Source: Planctomycetaceae bacterium (lineage in GTDB: Bacteria; Planctomycetota; Planctomycetia; Planctomycetales; Planctomycetaceae). Taken from it: a DNA stretch of 32,117 bases. Under the pieces are notes generated by a model that worked only from the letters and a program-made list of their open reading frames with translations, was not told where the DNA came from and made no database searches. Below are positions 20,943-29,699 of the stretch, piece after piece; position 1 is the stretch's first letter; every line of letters begins with the position of its first letter. The position numbers and the translations under genes were made by a program. The stretch is taken from the NCBI GenBank assembly GCA_019636315.1, contig JAHBXU010000002.1, positions 1-32,117 on the forward strand. The letters run 5' to 3'.

Positions 20943-21592
20943 TTGCCAGGCCGTTCGGCCAGCGTAGCGACCCCAGACCATCGACCTTCAGATCGCCCGA
21001 AGGCTCTCACAGGATACAGGTTCATACTGAATGCGATGCGCGTCGGTTGCTACCAGCTGGCAGCTGGCGATCTCGGCTGGTCAGCTTTGCTGGCCCCCTG
21101 AGTCAAACTGGCGGCAAACCACGTCCCAGGCGGGACCGAAGCAATCAAGCCGCGGGTTAAGGCAGTCTTCACAGTGCCGATATAAACATCGGGTGGCATC
21201 AGAACAGGAACAGCCACTTCCGCCGCAGGCGCGAAATCAGTACTGATCGCCACTTTGATGGTGTGTCAGTTTGCCTGTGCTTTCTGCAGCGTGGCGCGAC
21301 CACGAGATGTGCATCGCAAATTTGCCAGCTACCGCGGACAGACAGATCGATGACAACCACGAATGGTAGATCAGAAGTCCAATTTGCATGATCGATGTCT
21401 GTCATTCGCAAAACACGGGAGACGCTGCGCGTTCCGCGTTCGCTCGTTGCGGATTTGTTGTGGTTCACGGTGCATCGGGTGTGCGGGGCGTTGCCCGTTC
21501 CTCCTCAAGATGCCTCGTCTCCCCATGATATCTTTCCCTGGCGCCGGGATCGGCAGGAATCCCTCGCGGTCCCGCTCCAGCGGACGGTGCGT
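20943..21592. other. Probable eroded upstream part of the phosphatase gene, otherwise empty (650 nt)
   Basis: No intact gene is seen. A minus-strand frame near 20950-20990 seems to continue the phosphatase domain N-terminally. Further up, a short minus frame (21199-21468) contains VLRMTDIDHANW and LPFVVVIDLS, loosely like the first strands of a STAS/anti-sigma-antagonist domain, but it fades after that. I regard this as possible gene debris, unproven. Confidence 0.35.
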
Positions 21593-22780
21593 TCAGGCGG
21601 AGACCTCAAACTTTCGCGGCCATTGCTGGTACGCCTCCCAGTACGTTTTCTTCAAAGCAATCTCGTCCTCCTCTGCGGCGGGTTGCCTGCGGCCGCGCTG
21701 ATCAATGGCACGCGAGACGAGCGTATGTTCGCCCGGCCCGACTTCCCCCAGATTGATCGAGAAGAAGATCCACGAATACGGATCGCGCGGCTCTGCGTCG
21801 AGCACCGCGGGTCGCCACTCGCCGTCGTTCAATTGCACCTCGACGCCGGCGATCTCAGCAGCATTGTGATTCCACACGGCGCCGTACGCCTTCAGCGGGA
21901 TCTGGCCGTCTCGCGACTCCTGACGCGTGACTCGCGCGACGATCGACTTCAGATTCATCGGCCCGACGGAGCTTTCGACGAAGACGACCTCATCGCCCTG
22001 CCGTTCTCCACGCACCGTCACGTAGTCGCGGCCCATGTAACGTCCCATGTAGCGGCGATCGCGGATTTCAATTCGCCGAAGCCATTTGACATTGGCGATA
22101 CCATACCAGCCGGGAACGATGAGCCGCACTGGAGCCCCGTTGCGGTGTTCAATAGGCTCGCCGTTGCGTTCGTACGCCAGCAGCAGCGGCATCCGGAGCG
22201 CATCTTCCAGTGACAGGCTGCGACCGAACGGGACTTCGACCTTAAGCTCATTCCTGGTTCCGGGGCGAAGCGTCTCTTCCTGAGTATCGTGTCCAAAAAA
22301 CACGATCTCCTGTCCTTCCGGACGGATACCGCATTGCTGCAGCAAAGGCACGAGCGGCGTACCCGTCCAGCGGCTGTTGTAAATGGCGTTCATGAACCCG
22401 CTTGACGCACCGTTGCCGGAGCATTCGAGCGTCATCAGCTGCTCGTGCCGCGGAAGCTGCTTCAGGTCGTCCAGCGTCAATTGCAACGGACGTTCCACCA
22501 GGCCGCCAATCTCCAGTTGATAGCCGTCCGTCGCGACCTCCGGAATGCCGTAGTGCTGGACATTAAATGCCTGATCCTGCGGCGTGATCCAACTGTCAAG
22601 CGTTTCCCAGTCGAGCCGGTTGGGGGGCGTACGCGGTACATCAAGAAACGGAACCAGTTCTTCTCCGTTCGCCTGAGTGGGAAACACGAATCGCGGATGC
22701 GCCATGAGCGCGGCCCCCATCGCCGCGGACGACAAACCCCAACGGACCACGTCACGACGGGAGATGGGATGCTCGAACAT
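21593..22780 (-). CDS. Sulfite oxidase-family molybdopterin oxidoreductase, Tat-exported
   Basis: The product is 395 aa from ATG 22780 behind GAGGTG; a GTG at 22786 is an alternative. A twin-arginine signal SRRDVVRWG (residues 7-15) precedes a hydrophobic AAMGAALMA, so it is exported folded with its cofactor. The molybdopterin domain has the Mo-ligand Cys in TLECSGNGASSG (C120), followed by IVPGWYGIANVKWLRRIEI, typical of sulfite oxidase/SoxC proteins. The last 120 residues match the Mo-co dimerisation domain (GVEVQLNDGEWRPAVL, YSWIFFSINL). Relatives oxidise sulfite or sulfane sulfur and pass electrons to a cytochrome c. No heme domain is fused or encoded next door. Instead the gene lies 114 nt downstream of a cupredoxin gene on the same strand, which may be the electron acceptor. 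Substrate is not determinable from sequence alone. Confidence 0.92.
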   Translation of the reverse strand: MFEHPISRRDVVRWGLSSAAMGAALMAHPRFVFPTQANGEELVPFLDVPRTPPNRLDWETLDSWITPQDQAFNVQHYGIPEVATDGYQLEIGGLVERPLQLTLDDLKQLPRHEQLMTLECSGNGASSGFMNAIYNSRWTGTPLVPLLQQCGIRPEGQEIVFFGHDTQEETLRPGTRNELKVEVPFGRSLSLEDALRMPLLLAYERNGEPIEHRNGAPVRLIVPGWYGIANVKWLRRIEIRDRRYMGRYMGRDYVTVRGERQGDEVVFVESSVGPMNLKSIVARVTRQESRDGQIPLKAYGAVWNHNAAEIAGVEVQLNDGEWRPAVLDAEPRDPYSWIFFSINLGEVGPGEHTLVSRAIDQRGRRQPAAEEDEIALKKTYWEAYQQWPRKFEVSA

Positions 22781-22894
22781 GCTCACCTCACTTCAAGGAT
22801 GTCTCACAACGGGGACCATTGGCCCGTCGCCCGTGAGACGATTTTTTTGTTACGACCGCTGGACGAGTCCCGGACTCCGGCGACAGGCCGCTCT

Positions 22895-23629
22895 TCAAGG
22901 TAGCGTCTTATGCGTGGGGGAAACGTGCACCTCGACGGTCGATGTTTCGCTCGACGTGACAACCACTTCGCCCTTCCAGCGGAGCTGGCCAGCCGGATGG
23001 ACCATTTCCAGAGTGTAGCGGCCCGGCGGCACATCTTCGAACCGGAATCGTCCGTCTTCACCGGTGACAGAAAAGAATGGGTGGTCAAACACATACACCC
23101 ACGCGCGCATGCCACCATGAAACACGCAGCCCAGATTCACTGGCGCCCCGGCGCCGCCGGCCCGCTCAAATCGATAGGTGTACTCATCCTCCGCTTCCAG
23201 ATTGACGTTGAATGTGGCGATGTCGGCCGTCGACTTGATGTTGTGCGTCGTCAGATCGCTGTTGGTAAACCTCAGACTCTGCCCGGCCTGGATTGCGGTG
23301 GTCTCAGGCACAAACTGATAGTTGAACTGGTCGATGGTGCACACCGGATCCGCGGGAGGCGATGGTGCGAACTTCAACCCGCGCCCGCGAAGCGCGACGA
23401 CCGCTTCGGCCAATGCACCGGATTTCGCATCTTTGACATAGTAGCGCTGAAATCTCCAGGGGCGCGCGGCGTCCGTCTCATAAAGCACGCGGCCCTCGAC
23501 CGTACCGCCGGACGCAGTTGTCACGATGACCTTGTCTGAGGTGATGGCGAGTCGGGCACAGATCCCGATCACACACACGATGCAGAGGTTTCGCAACAAA
23601 GCGCGTCTCATCAAGCACGTTCGGATCAC
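22895..23629 (-). CDS. Exported cupredoxin (type 1 copper) with C-terminal beta domain
   Basis: The product is 244 aa. I chose GTG 23629 because it overlaps the upstream TAG (TAGTG) and has GGAG 5 nt before it; ATG 23611 is the alternative. A hydrophobic N-terminal segment (LCIVCVIGICARLA) suggests export or anchoring. The middle is a plastocyanin-like domain with all four expected copper ligands: H129 (THNIKS) and C168, H171, M174 in CVFHGGM. The last about 70 residues form a carboxypeptidase-regulatory or Cna-B-like beta domain (GEDGRFRFEDVPPGRYTLEM). It should be a one-electron carrier on the outer face of the membrane. Translational coupling to the membrane-protein gene and closeness to the molybdoenzyme suggest a shared redox pathway. 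The pathway itself is inferred. Confidence 0.85.
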   Translation of the reverse strand: MIRTCLMRRALLRNLCIVCVIGICARLAITSDKVIVTTASGGTVEGRVLYETDAARPWRFQRYYVKDAKSGALAEAVVALRGRGLKFAPSPPADPVCTIDQFNYQFVPETTAIQAGQSLRFTNSDLTTHNIKSTADIATFNVNLEAEDEYTYRFERAGGAGAPVNLGCVFHGGMRAWVYVFDHPFFSVTGEDGRFRFEDVPPGRYTLEMVHPAGQLRWKGEVVVTSSETSTVEVHVSPTHKTLP

Positions 23630-24483
23630 TAGTTCTCCGCGATGACTTCCGGAGGGAACTCCCGCAGGGCCCGACTGAAGTACAGCAGCAGCACCGCAGG
23701 GGCGCCCAGTTCGGCGACACGGACTAACGATTCCGGGTAGCCCACGGGCCCCAGTTCGATCATTCGCGAACTTGCTGTCACAAAACCCCAGACCATTGAA
23801 CCGACGAGGATTGGTTTGGACCGCGTCACCAGGACATTGAGCGCCAGCGCCATGGACACGCCGCCCAGCGCCCCGAGCCACAGACGGGTCACTTCATCGG
23901 ACAGCACGACGCCTCCCGCACGTTCCGCAACGGACTCGACCAATGTCAGCAAGGGGCCGGAAGTCACACATTGCAGCACGGCCAGCAGCCCCATCCCCAG
24001 GTATGTGAGGAAAACGCCCGCGCGGAGCATCCACATCGACACGACTGTCCGGCCCAGGTGGGATTTGAGGCGCGGCGGCCAGAAGTCCAGGATCAACAAT
24101 GCAAGTGGAGCCAGAAATCTCAGGCTCTGTTCCATCACTTGAAATGCCGCCAACGCGTCGACGCCGTGGACCAGCGGTGCAACAGCGACGGCAGTGAACC
24201 ACACAATCGCCGGCAGGAGCGTCGGCCACGATGGCCGGAGCGCCGTAAGGATTCCACAAACCAGCAAACCATAGGCAGCCCCAACGTCCATCTGACTCGC
24301 GCTGTCGGCGGGCCAGTCGAGGTCGGTCATCAGAAACGTGGCGATGGGTGACGATGTCCCTGCCGAGAGTTTCTGCGCGGCCGCCCCCAGGCATTGCACC
24401 GCGACGGTCACACGCAAAGTGGCCTTGATCCACGTCAGACCGCGCGGACGCAGGTAGTCGCGATAGGGGACGGGGTCATTCAC
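23629..24483 (-). CDS. Polytopic integral membrane protein of unknown function
   Basis: The product is 284 aa and I do not recognise a family. It shows about eight hydrophobic segments, for example around residues 17-36, LLVCGILTAL, PAIVWFTAVAVAPLV, FLAPLALLILDFW, MLRAGVFLTYLGMGLLAVL, ALGGVSMALALNVLV, GSMVWGFVTA and GAPAVLLLYF. There are no obvious heme or quinone motifs, though several conserved-looking charged residues lie between the helices. Its stop overlaps the GTG start of the cupredoxin, so the two are translated as a coupled pair. It is the first gene of the three-gene minus-strand operon. A DoxX-like or quinone-interacting role is conceivable, but nothing in the sequence proves it. 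The ribosome site before its ATG is weak. Confidence 0.75.
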   Translation of the reverse strand: MNDPVPYRDYLRPRGLTWIKATLRVTVAVQCLGAAAQKLSAGTSSPIATFLMTDLDWPADSASQMDVGAAYGLLVCGILTALRPSWPTLLPAIVWFTAVAVAPLVHGVDALAAFQVMEQSLRFLAPLALLILDFWPPRLKSHLGRTVVSMWMLRAGVFLTYLGMGLLAVLQCVTSGPLLTLVESVAERAGGVVLSDEVTRLWLGALGGVSMALALNVLVTRSKPILVGSMVWGFVTASSRMIELGPVGYPESLVRVAELGAPAVLLLYFSRALREFPPEVIAEN

Positions 24484-24816
24484 AAGTCAAATCGATCGGC
24501 CGAACGTGGCGAACCAACCTACCGCCGTCCGCCCATCGACAAGATCTGGCGGAAGCTTTCCCAGCATAAGAAGGCGGCGACTCCCAGAAAAGCCACTCGC
24601 AAGCCGACACCCGTTGGAGAGCATCCGCTGAATGGTGGTCGTGTGCCTGACGATGAAAATCGCCGCCTCTCGGGCCCGCGCCTGCGAAGACGCGGCCGCT
24701 CCCTGAGAGGCGAATGCTCGCTGGAGGTCCGCGTCGTTGCATCGCCATCAACGCAAGACGCCGGGCGGTGTCGCCCGGCGTGCGGAGAAGCAGGAAGAAA
24801 TCGAGGCGGCCCGGGG
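24484..24816. other. Intergenic region upstream of the membrane-protein operon (333 nt)
   Basis: No gene is supported. It contains the terminator-like hairpin of the NtrC-type gene (24758-24781) and must carry the promoter of the membrane protein-cupredoxin-molybdoenzyme operon. On the minus strand a GG-N10-GC pattern (24612 to 24599) has the invariant doublets and TTGC of a sigma54 promoter, but the rest of the -24 box does not match. Confidence 0.45.
24758..24781 (-). terminator. Perfect 10-bp hairpin after the NtrC-type gene
   Basis: ACGCCGGGCG (24758-24767) pairs with CGCCCGGCGT (24772-24781) around a GTGT tetraloop. It begins 36 nt past the regulator's stop on the minus strand. The T tract after it is poor. 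Confidence 0.65.
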
Positions 24817-26202
24817 TCAGTAGCCGACCTGCTTCTCAAAGCTGATGTCGTACTTCTTCATCTTCTTGTACAACGTCGTCCGATTGATGCCGAGCGTCTT
24901 GGCGGTGTCCTGGCGGTTCCAGCCATTCGATTCCAGGGCGTCAATGAGAATCTGACGTTCGGGATTGGCGAGAGCCGACTTGAGACTGCCGCCATTCAGG
25001 CCGCCGGCGACGGTCGGCGTGGAGACGTGACGCCGGAGAACTTCCGGCAGATCGCTGACCGTCACCCGATCGGAGCGTGCCAGCACGACCGCGCGCTCCA
25101 CGACGTTGACCAGCTCACGCACGTTGCCGGGCCAGCGATATTGCCGCAGCACCTGCAGGGCTTCCTCATGGAATCCTTGGACGTGCTTTCCGGTTTGCTC
25201 GTTAAAGTGCTCCAGATAGTGATCGACGAGCAACGGAATGTCGCCGACGCGTTCGCGGAGCGGCGGCTGAGTCACACTGATGACGTTGATGCGGTAGAAC
25301 AGGTCTTGCCGGAACTGGCCCCGCTTGACACGCTCTTCAGGTCTTCGTTGGTGGCCAAGAGCAGGCCGCGCACGTCCACTTTGTGCGTCTGATTGCCGCC
25401 AACCGGCTCAAACTCGCGGTCCTGCAATACGCGCGCAACCATTACAGGCTGGGAGATGCGGTGCCGATCTCATCGAGGAAGATCGTGCCGCCGTTGGCTG
25501 GAGAAACTTGCCGGCCTTGTTGTGCGTGGCGCCGGTGAACGCCCCCTGCACATGACCGAACAACTCGCTTTCGAGCAGCGAATCGGGCAACGCCCCGCAG
25601 GCGACTTCAATGAACGGTTTGTCGCGGCGGTCGCTGAGCTGATGAATGGCCCGGGCGGTAATCGTCTTGCCGGTGCCGTTCTCGCCGAGAATCAGCACGG
25701 TCGTCCGGGTGTCGGCGACGCTCTCAATGAGGTCGAACATCTTGGACATCTTGTAGTCGCGTCCAATGATGTTCGACAGCCCGAACTTGTCGTCGAGCCG
25801 CCGCTTGAGCTGCGTATTCTCCTCGACGATCTTGCGCTGACGGAGGGCGCGCTGGATGGAAAAATTGAGCTCGTCATCGATGACCGGTTTGGTGAGATAA
25901 TCGAATGCACCGAGGCGGATCGCTTCAACGGCGCTCTCGATGGTGCCGTATCCTGTCAACAGGATCACAGCCGTGTCCGGCTTGTTCTTGACGGCCCATT
26001 CGAGCAGATGGAACCCGTCGCGGTCCGGCAGATTGACGTCACACACGACGACGTCGAAGGGATATTCCTGCATGCGGCCGATGGCGTCCTGGCAAGTCAG
26101 AGCCGTCTCGGTCCGATGACCGAGGCTCCGCAGGTAATCGGCCATCGCTTCGCAAATGTGCTTATCGTCGTCGACAACAAACAGGGAACCGACGTTGGAC
26201 AT
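24817..26202 (-). pseudogene. NtrC-family sigma54-dependent response regulator with clustered frame breaks
   Basis: All domains are present across about 460 codons. A receiver domain has phospho-acceptor Asp in [10 protein letters not shown] and the LTGYG and TKP motifs. An AAA+ domain has Walker A GENGTGKT and sigma54-contact loop GAFTGA. A Fis-type helix-turn-helix ends in [20 protein letters not shown]. Between about 25325 and 25500 the frame breaks: one base is missing after KFLQ (expected [12 protein letters not shown], the Walker B), about 4 nt plus a stop disrupt SLQ..LLRVLQD, and there are 2 extra nt in DLKSV-KRGQF. The changes net to -3, so the C-terminal part returns to the original frame. 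Everything outside is clean. Either recent inactivation or sequence error fits. If intact it would activate sigma54 promoters; no sensor kinase is nearby. Start could also be GTG 26211. Confidence 0.85.
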
Positions 26203-27063
26203 GGGGCGCACTCTCTGGCCCGCTCCGACGCCTCAACCGCAACAATCAGGCGACGTCCGTGAACGCCCGACAATGGCGGCTGCGATCTGGCGGATGCGGG
26301 GGGGTGACAGTCGTAAGGGTTCATTCCGCGCCTCCGGGAGGAGGGCGGACGACCATGCGGCGGCCCGTGCGACTGCGTGTGCAGCCGAAAATCAACACGA
26401 ACCTGCCGCGCGAGGAGAACCTTTCGACTGGGGCGGGCCGATCCTCATGGAGGCGGCTCGCGTCCAAGCGAGAGTGCTGGGAGAAAACTGAGGCGAAGGG
26501 TAACGAAAACTAGGACACAAGTTGCCGGACGTCAACAATCCTGTGATTCTTCTTGATGTGACCGAGCAACGTCGGTGTGCACAATCAGCGAATCCGGGCA
26601 ATCGGCACGTTCCCTGCCATCGTTTCAATCGGGACAACCCGTGGTGTTGTCCGTCGCCCGCTCACGTCGCTCTCGTCCATTGCGGATCACCAACGCGAGG
26701 GACCTCGCTCCTCCGGCAAGCTTCCGAAAACGTCAGGACGGGTTCAGTCTCATCACGACATGACGTCTTGTGTGGCAGGCTCTCACGCCGCAAGGCGGAT
26801 GAGCATGAGGACGGAACGTCAATGACGACATGGCGGCCCGCCGATCGAAGCGAAGCCATGCCGTTCCATCGCACACCAGGATGAAACCGCCCCCCCGTCA
26901 AAGCGTCTTCACCAATTCTTCTCACGCACGCGACTCACGGATTTGCCTGGCTGTAAGAACGCTGCTGGACGCGTTTTTGACGGTCCGGTAAACTTTGTGT
27001 TCCGCTCCAACTCCATGACTGTCTGCGGCCGCCTTTGCAAATCCCAGGGAGTTTCTCCGCCGC
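26203..27063. other. Divergent intergenic region (861 nt)
   Basis: No gene is supported; frames across it are rich in Arg, Ser and Pro and lack domains. It lies between the divergent NtrC-type regulator and acyl-CoA ligase genes and should hold both promoters. A plus-strand GGCACG-N4-CTGC pattern near 26609-26622 has the doublet spacing of a sigma54 promoter, but it is 440 nt from the next gene. Nothing else stands out. Confidence 0.45.
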
Positions 27064-28606
27064 ATGAATGCCGCCTTTCTAGCCAACGAAGGTCTTGCGC
27101 GCTGGGGGGAATACCCGGCAACCTTCTTTGAAGGACGCGCGTACACCAATCGCGAGCAACTGGAGTATGCCTGCCGTTTGGCGACCGTCCTCAAGGCCCA
27201 CGGCGTTCAGCCGGACGATCGAGTCGTCGTGATGATGACGACGTGCGTGGAAGTCCCGGCGTCCTTTCAGGCGATCTGGCGGATCGGGGCGGTGATCATC
27301 CCCATCATGCCGCAACTGATTGCGCCCGAAGTTGCGTACATCGTGGAGAACTCCGGCGCGCGACTGGTGCTGACATCACCACAACTCGCCCCGGTCGTGG
27401 CCGAAGCGACGCGGGACATTGAGGGGTTCGGCGAAATACTCGTCTTCGGCGAATGCGATCTGCCGGGGACGACCAACATCGAAAGTGAAGTCGCCGCCGC
27501 GGCGCCTCAGGGCGACATCGTTGAAAAGTCGTACGACGACCTCGCCGTGCTTGTTTACACCTCTGGAACGACAGGCCATCCGAAAGGGGTGATGCTGGCA
27601 CACGGAGCGCTGATCGACAATGCCCAGGCAGTCGCCAAGCTGTTCAATCGCTCTGAGCGCTCGCGGACACTGATGGTCCTGCCGATGAGCCATGTCTATG
27701 GCATGTTGCTGATGAACATCAGCGGCCTGCTTGGCCAGTACATGGCCATGTTGCGGCGGTTCGATCCGGAAGAGACGCTGCGGATGATCGAACAATACCG
27801 CGTCGAGCGAATGTCGCTCGCGCCCACGATGATGGTCTATCTTGCAAACCACCCGACGCGTGAGCAGTACGACGTCTCGAGTCTCAAGTATGTCACCGGT
27901 GGTTCTGCGCCGCTCGCGGAAGAGCTGCGACAGGAGTTTCAGCGAAAGTTCGATTGCCGCGTGAAGGATGGATACGGGCAATCGGAGGCCACGTGTGCGG
28001 TTGCGGCTTATCACGACGATGAAGAGATCGTGCCGGGCTCGGCCGGGCGTGCGATCTCCGGCGTCGAGCTGTGCATTCAGGATGACGACCACAACATTCT
28101 GGGGCCTAACGAAACCGGCGAAATTTGCATTCGCGGGTCGATCGTCATGCAGGGCTACTGGAACCGCCCGGAGGCCACCGCCGAGACAATTGTCGACGGC
28201 TGAAGCTTGCACTCGGGCGACATCGGCCGCACATGGACGAAAACGGTTGCATGTTCATTACGGACACCGCCAGAAGGACATGATCATTAAGGGGGGGGAG
28301 AACATCTCGCCGCGGCAGATTGAAGAAGCTCTCTATAAGCATCCAGCGGTCGCCGAGTGCGCCGTGTTCGGTGTGCCGTGTGCCCGCTTTCAAGAAGAGA
28401 TCGCCGCCGCCGTTGTGCTCAAACAGGGTCATCAGGCGTCCGTCGAGGAGATCCAGGAGCAGGCGCTTCAGTTCGTGACCAAGTTCAAGAGGCCGCAGTT
28501 TGTCTCATTTCGAGATCAGCTTCCCAAGAACTCCAACGGCAAAATCCTCAAACGCAAACTGCGCGAGGAATGGGTGGACGCAACAAAATCGGAGGGCGGG
28601 AAATGA
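27064..28606 (+). pseudogene. Long-chain acyl-CoA ligase-like AMP-binding enzyme with clustered frame breaks
   Basis: This is an ANL-superfamily adenylating enzyme of about 510 codons. The ATG follows GGGAG (27048-27052). Visible motifs are the P-loop YTSGTTGHPKG (Y165-G175), GGSAPLAEEL, DGYGQSEATCA (A5-type), TGEICIRG, and C-terminal KGGENISPRQIEEALY and NSNGKILKR with the catalytic Lys. The frame breaks at the hinge: after TIVDG the expected W-L-HSGDIG is TGA AGC TTG..., then two extra bases (AC) precede the codons for MDENGCMF and two more (AC) follow ITD before RQKDMIIKGG. All three defects fall within 28201-28265. Both halves are otherwise well conserved, so this is recent decay or sequence error. 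It would activate a fatty or aryl acid as acyl-CoA. Its stop overlaps the start of the next gene. Confidence 0.85.
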
Positions 28607-29622
28607 CGATTCTCAACCACCAGGTCACCCTCAAGTCGCGCCCGGTCGGGTTTCCGCAAGCATCCGATTTTGACCTCATTGAGGTTCCACTTTCCAAGCC
28701 TGGCGACGGCGAGATCCTCATCGAGGCGCACTACCTTTCCGTCGATCCCTACATGCGCGGCCGCATGAACGACGCGGCTTCTTACGCCGACCCGGTGCGG
28801 CTCGGCGAAGTGATGGTCGGCGAGAGCGTCGGCCGCGTGATCGAGTCCCGCAATCCGAAGTTCCCGTTAGGAACGTTTGTGTCGGGCATGTTCGGCTGGC
28901 AGGAATATGCGATCAGCGACGGGAAAGGGATTCGCCGCATCGACCCGGCCGCGGCTCCCATCTCCACCGCACTGCACGTGCTGGGCATGCCGGGGATGAC
29001 GGCTTACTTCGGTTTGCTCGACGTGTGCGGCGTAAAGAAAGGGGAAACGGTATTTGTCTCAGGAGCCGCCGGAGCGGTCGGCTCCATCGTGGGGCAACTG
29101 GCGGTGATTCATGAGTGCCGCGCCGTCGGCAGCGCGGGCTCGGACGACAAACTGATCTACATGACGGACGAACTCGGCTATGACGCTGCATTCAATTACA
29201 AAGCTGTCGACGATCTCGGCGAAGAGATTCGCGGCCTTTGTCCGGAAGGAATCGACGTCTACTTCGACAACGTGGGCGGGCCGATCACGGATGCGGTGTT
29301 CCCCATGCTCAATGTCGGAGCACGCGTCGCCATCTGCGGGCAGATCTCTCAGTACAATCTGAAAGAGCGCGACCTGGGGCCGCGGCTGTTCTGGCACCTG
29401 ATCGTCAAGCGGGCCACAGTGCGTGGCTTTCTCGTGTTCGACTTCGCCTCCCGCTACCGAGAGGCGTTGACGCATCTCACCGAGTGGTATCAATCCGGCC
29501 GACTGAAGATGCGGGAACGCATCACCGACGGCATCGAAAATGCGCCGCACGCATTCATCGAGATGTTGCACGGAGCAAATACGGGAAAACAACTCGTGCG
29601 GCTGCAAGCGGCGGACGAGTAG
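28603..29622 (+). CDS. MDR-family NAD(P)-dependent oxidoreductase (CurA/PTGR-like)
   Basis: The product is 339 aa. The start ATG overlaps the ligase stop (ATGA) and follows GGAGG, so the two genes are translationally coupled; longer in-frame starts upstream lie inside the ligase. It is a zinc-free medium-chain dehydrogenase/reductase. Supporting motifs are SVDPYMRGRM (residues 47-56), typical of prostaglandin reductase/leukotriene B4 dehydrogenase-like enzymes, GMPGMTAYFGL, nucleotide-binding SGAAGAVGSIVGQLA (AAGAVG at 155-160), and DVYFDNVGG. Family members reduce alpha,beta-unsaturated carbonyl double bonds with NADPH in the cytoplasm. Pairing with an acyl-CoA ligase suggests an acid or enoyl substrate route, but the substrate cannot be read from the sequence. 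Length is normal and the frame is intact. Confidence 0.92.
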   Translation: MTILNHQVTLKSRPVGFPQASDFDLIEVPLSKPGDGEILIEAHYLSVDPYMRGRMNDAASYADPVRLGEVMVGESVGRVIESRNPKFPLGTFVSGMFGWQEYAISDGKGIRRIDPAAAPISTALHVLGMPGMTAYFGLLDVCGVKKGETVFVSGAAGAVGSIVGQLAVIHECRAVGSAGSDDKLIYMTDELGYDAAFNYKAVDDLGEEIRGLCPEGIDVYFDNVGGPITDAVFPMLNVGARVAICGQISQYNLKERDLGPRLFWHLIVKRATVRGFLVFDFASRYREALTHLTEWYQSGRLKMRERITDGIENAPHAFIEMLHGANTGKQLVRLQAADE

Positions 29623-29655
29623 CACCGAGCAGAGTCATCGAGTGCTCGTAGCGCG

Positions 29656-29699
29656 GACGCTTCGGGTTACTTGTGTGACTCGCTGGCGCTGCGGGTCAC
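29656..29699. repeat. Two direct copies of the CGCTGACGCTTCGGGTTAC repeat
   Basis: GACGCTTCGGGTTAC (29656-29670) is identical to 15 nt of the right arm of the hairpin at 10662-10719. CTCGCTGGCGCTGCGGGTCAC is split here as 29679-29699 and matches that arm at 18 of 21 positions. The two lie head to tail. The second overlaps the stop codon of the Ser/Thr kinase gene. Confidence 0.65.

Noticed and set aside
21199-21468. Possible STAS-domain gene
   Set aside because: Only two strand-like segments resemble the domain and the similarity fades. Kept only as possible debris.
24599-24612. Sigma54-like promoter before the membrane-protein operon (minus strand)
   Set aside because: The GG/GC doublets and TTGC fit, but the rest of the -24 box does not. 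Such matches arise often by chance.
26609-26622. GGCACG-N4-CTGC sigma54-like pattern on the plus strand
   Set aside because: The spacing is right, but it is about 440 nt from the next gene and no enhancer-binding context is seen.
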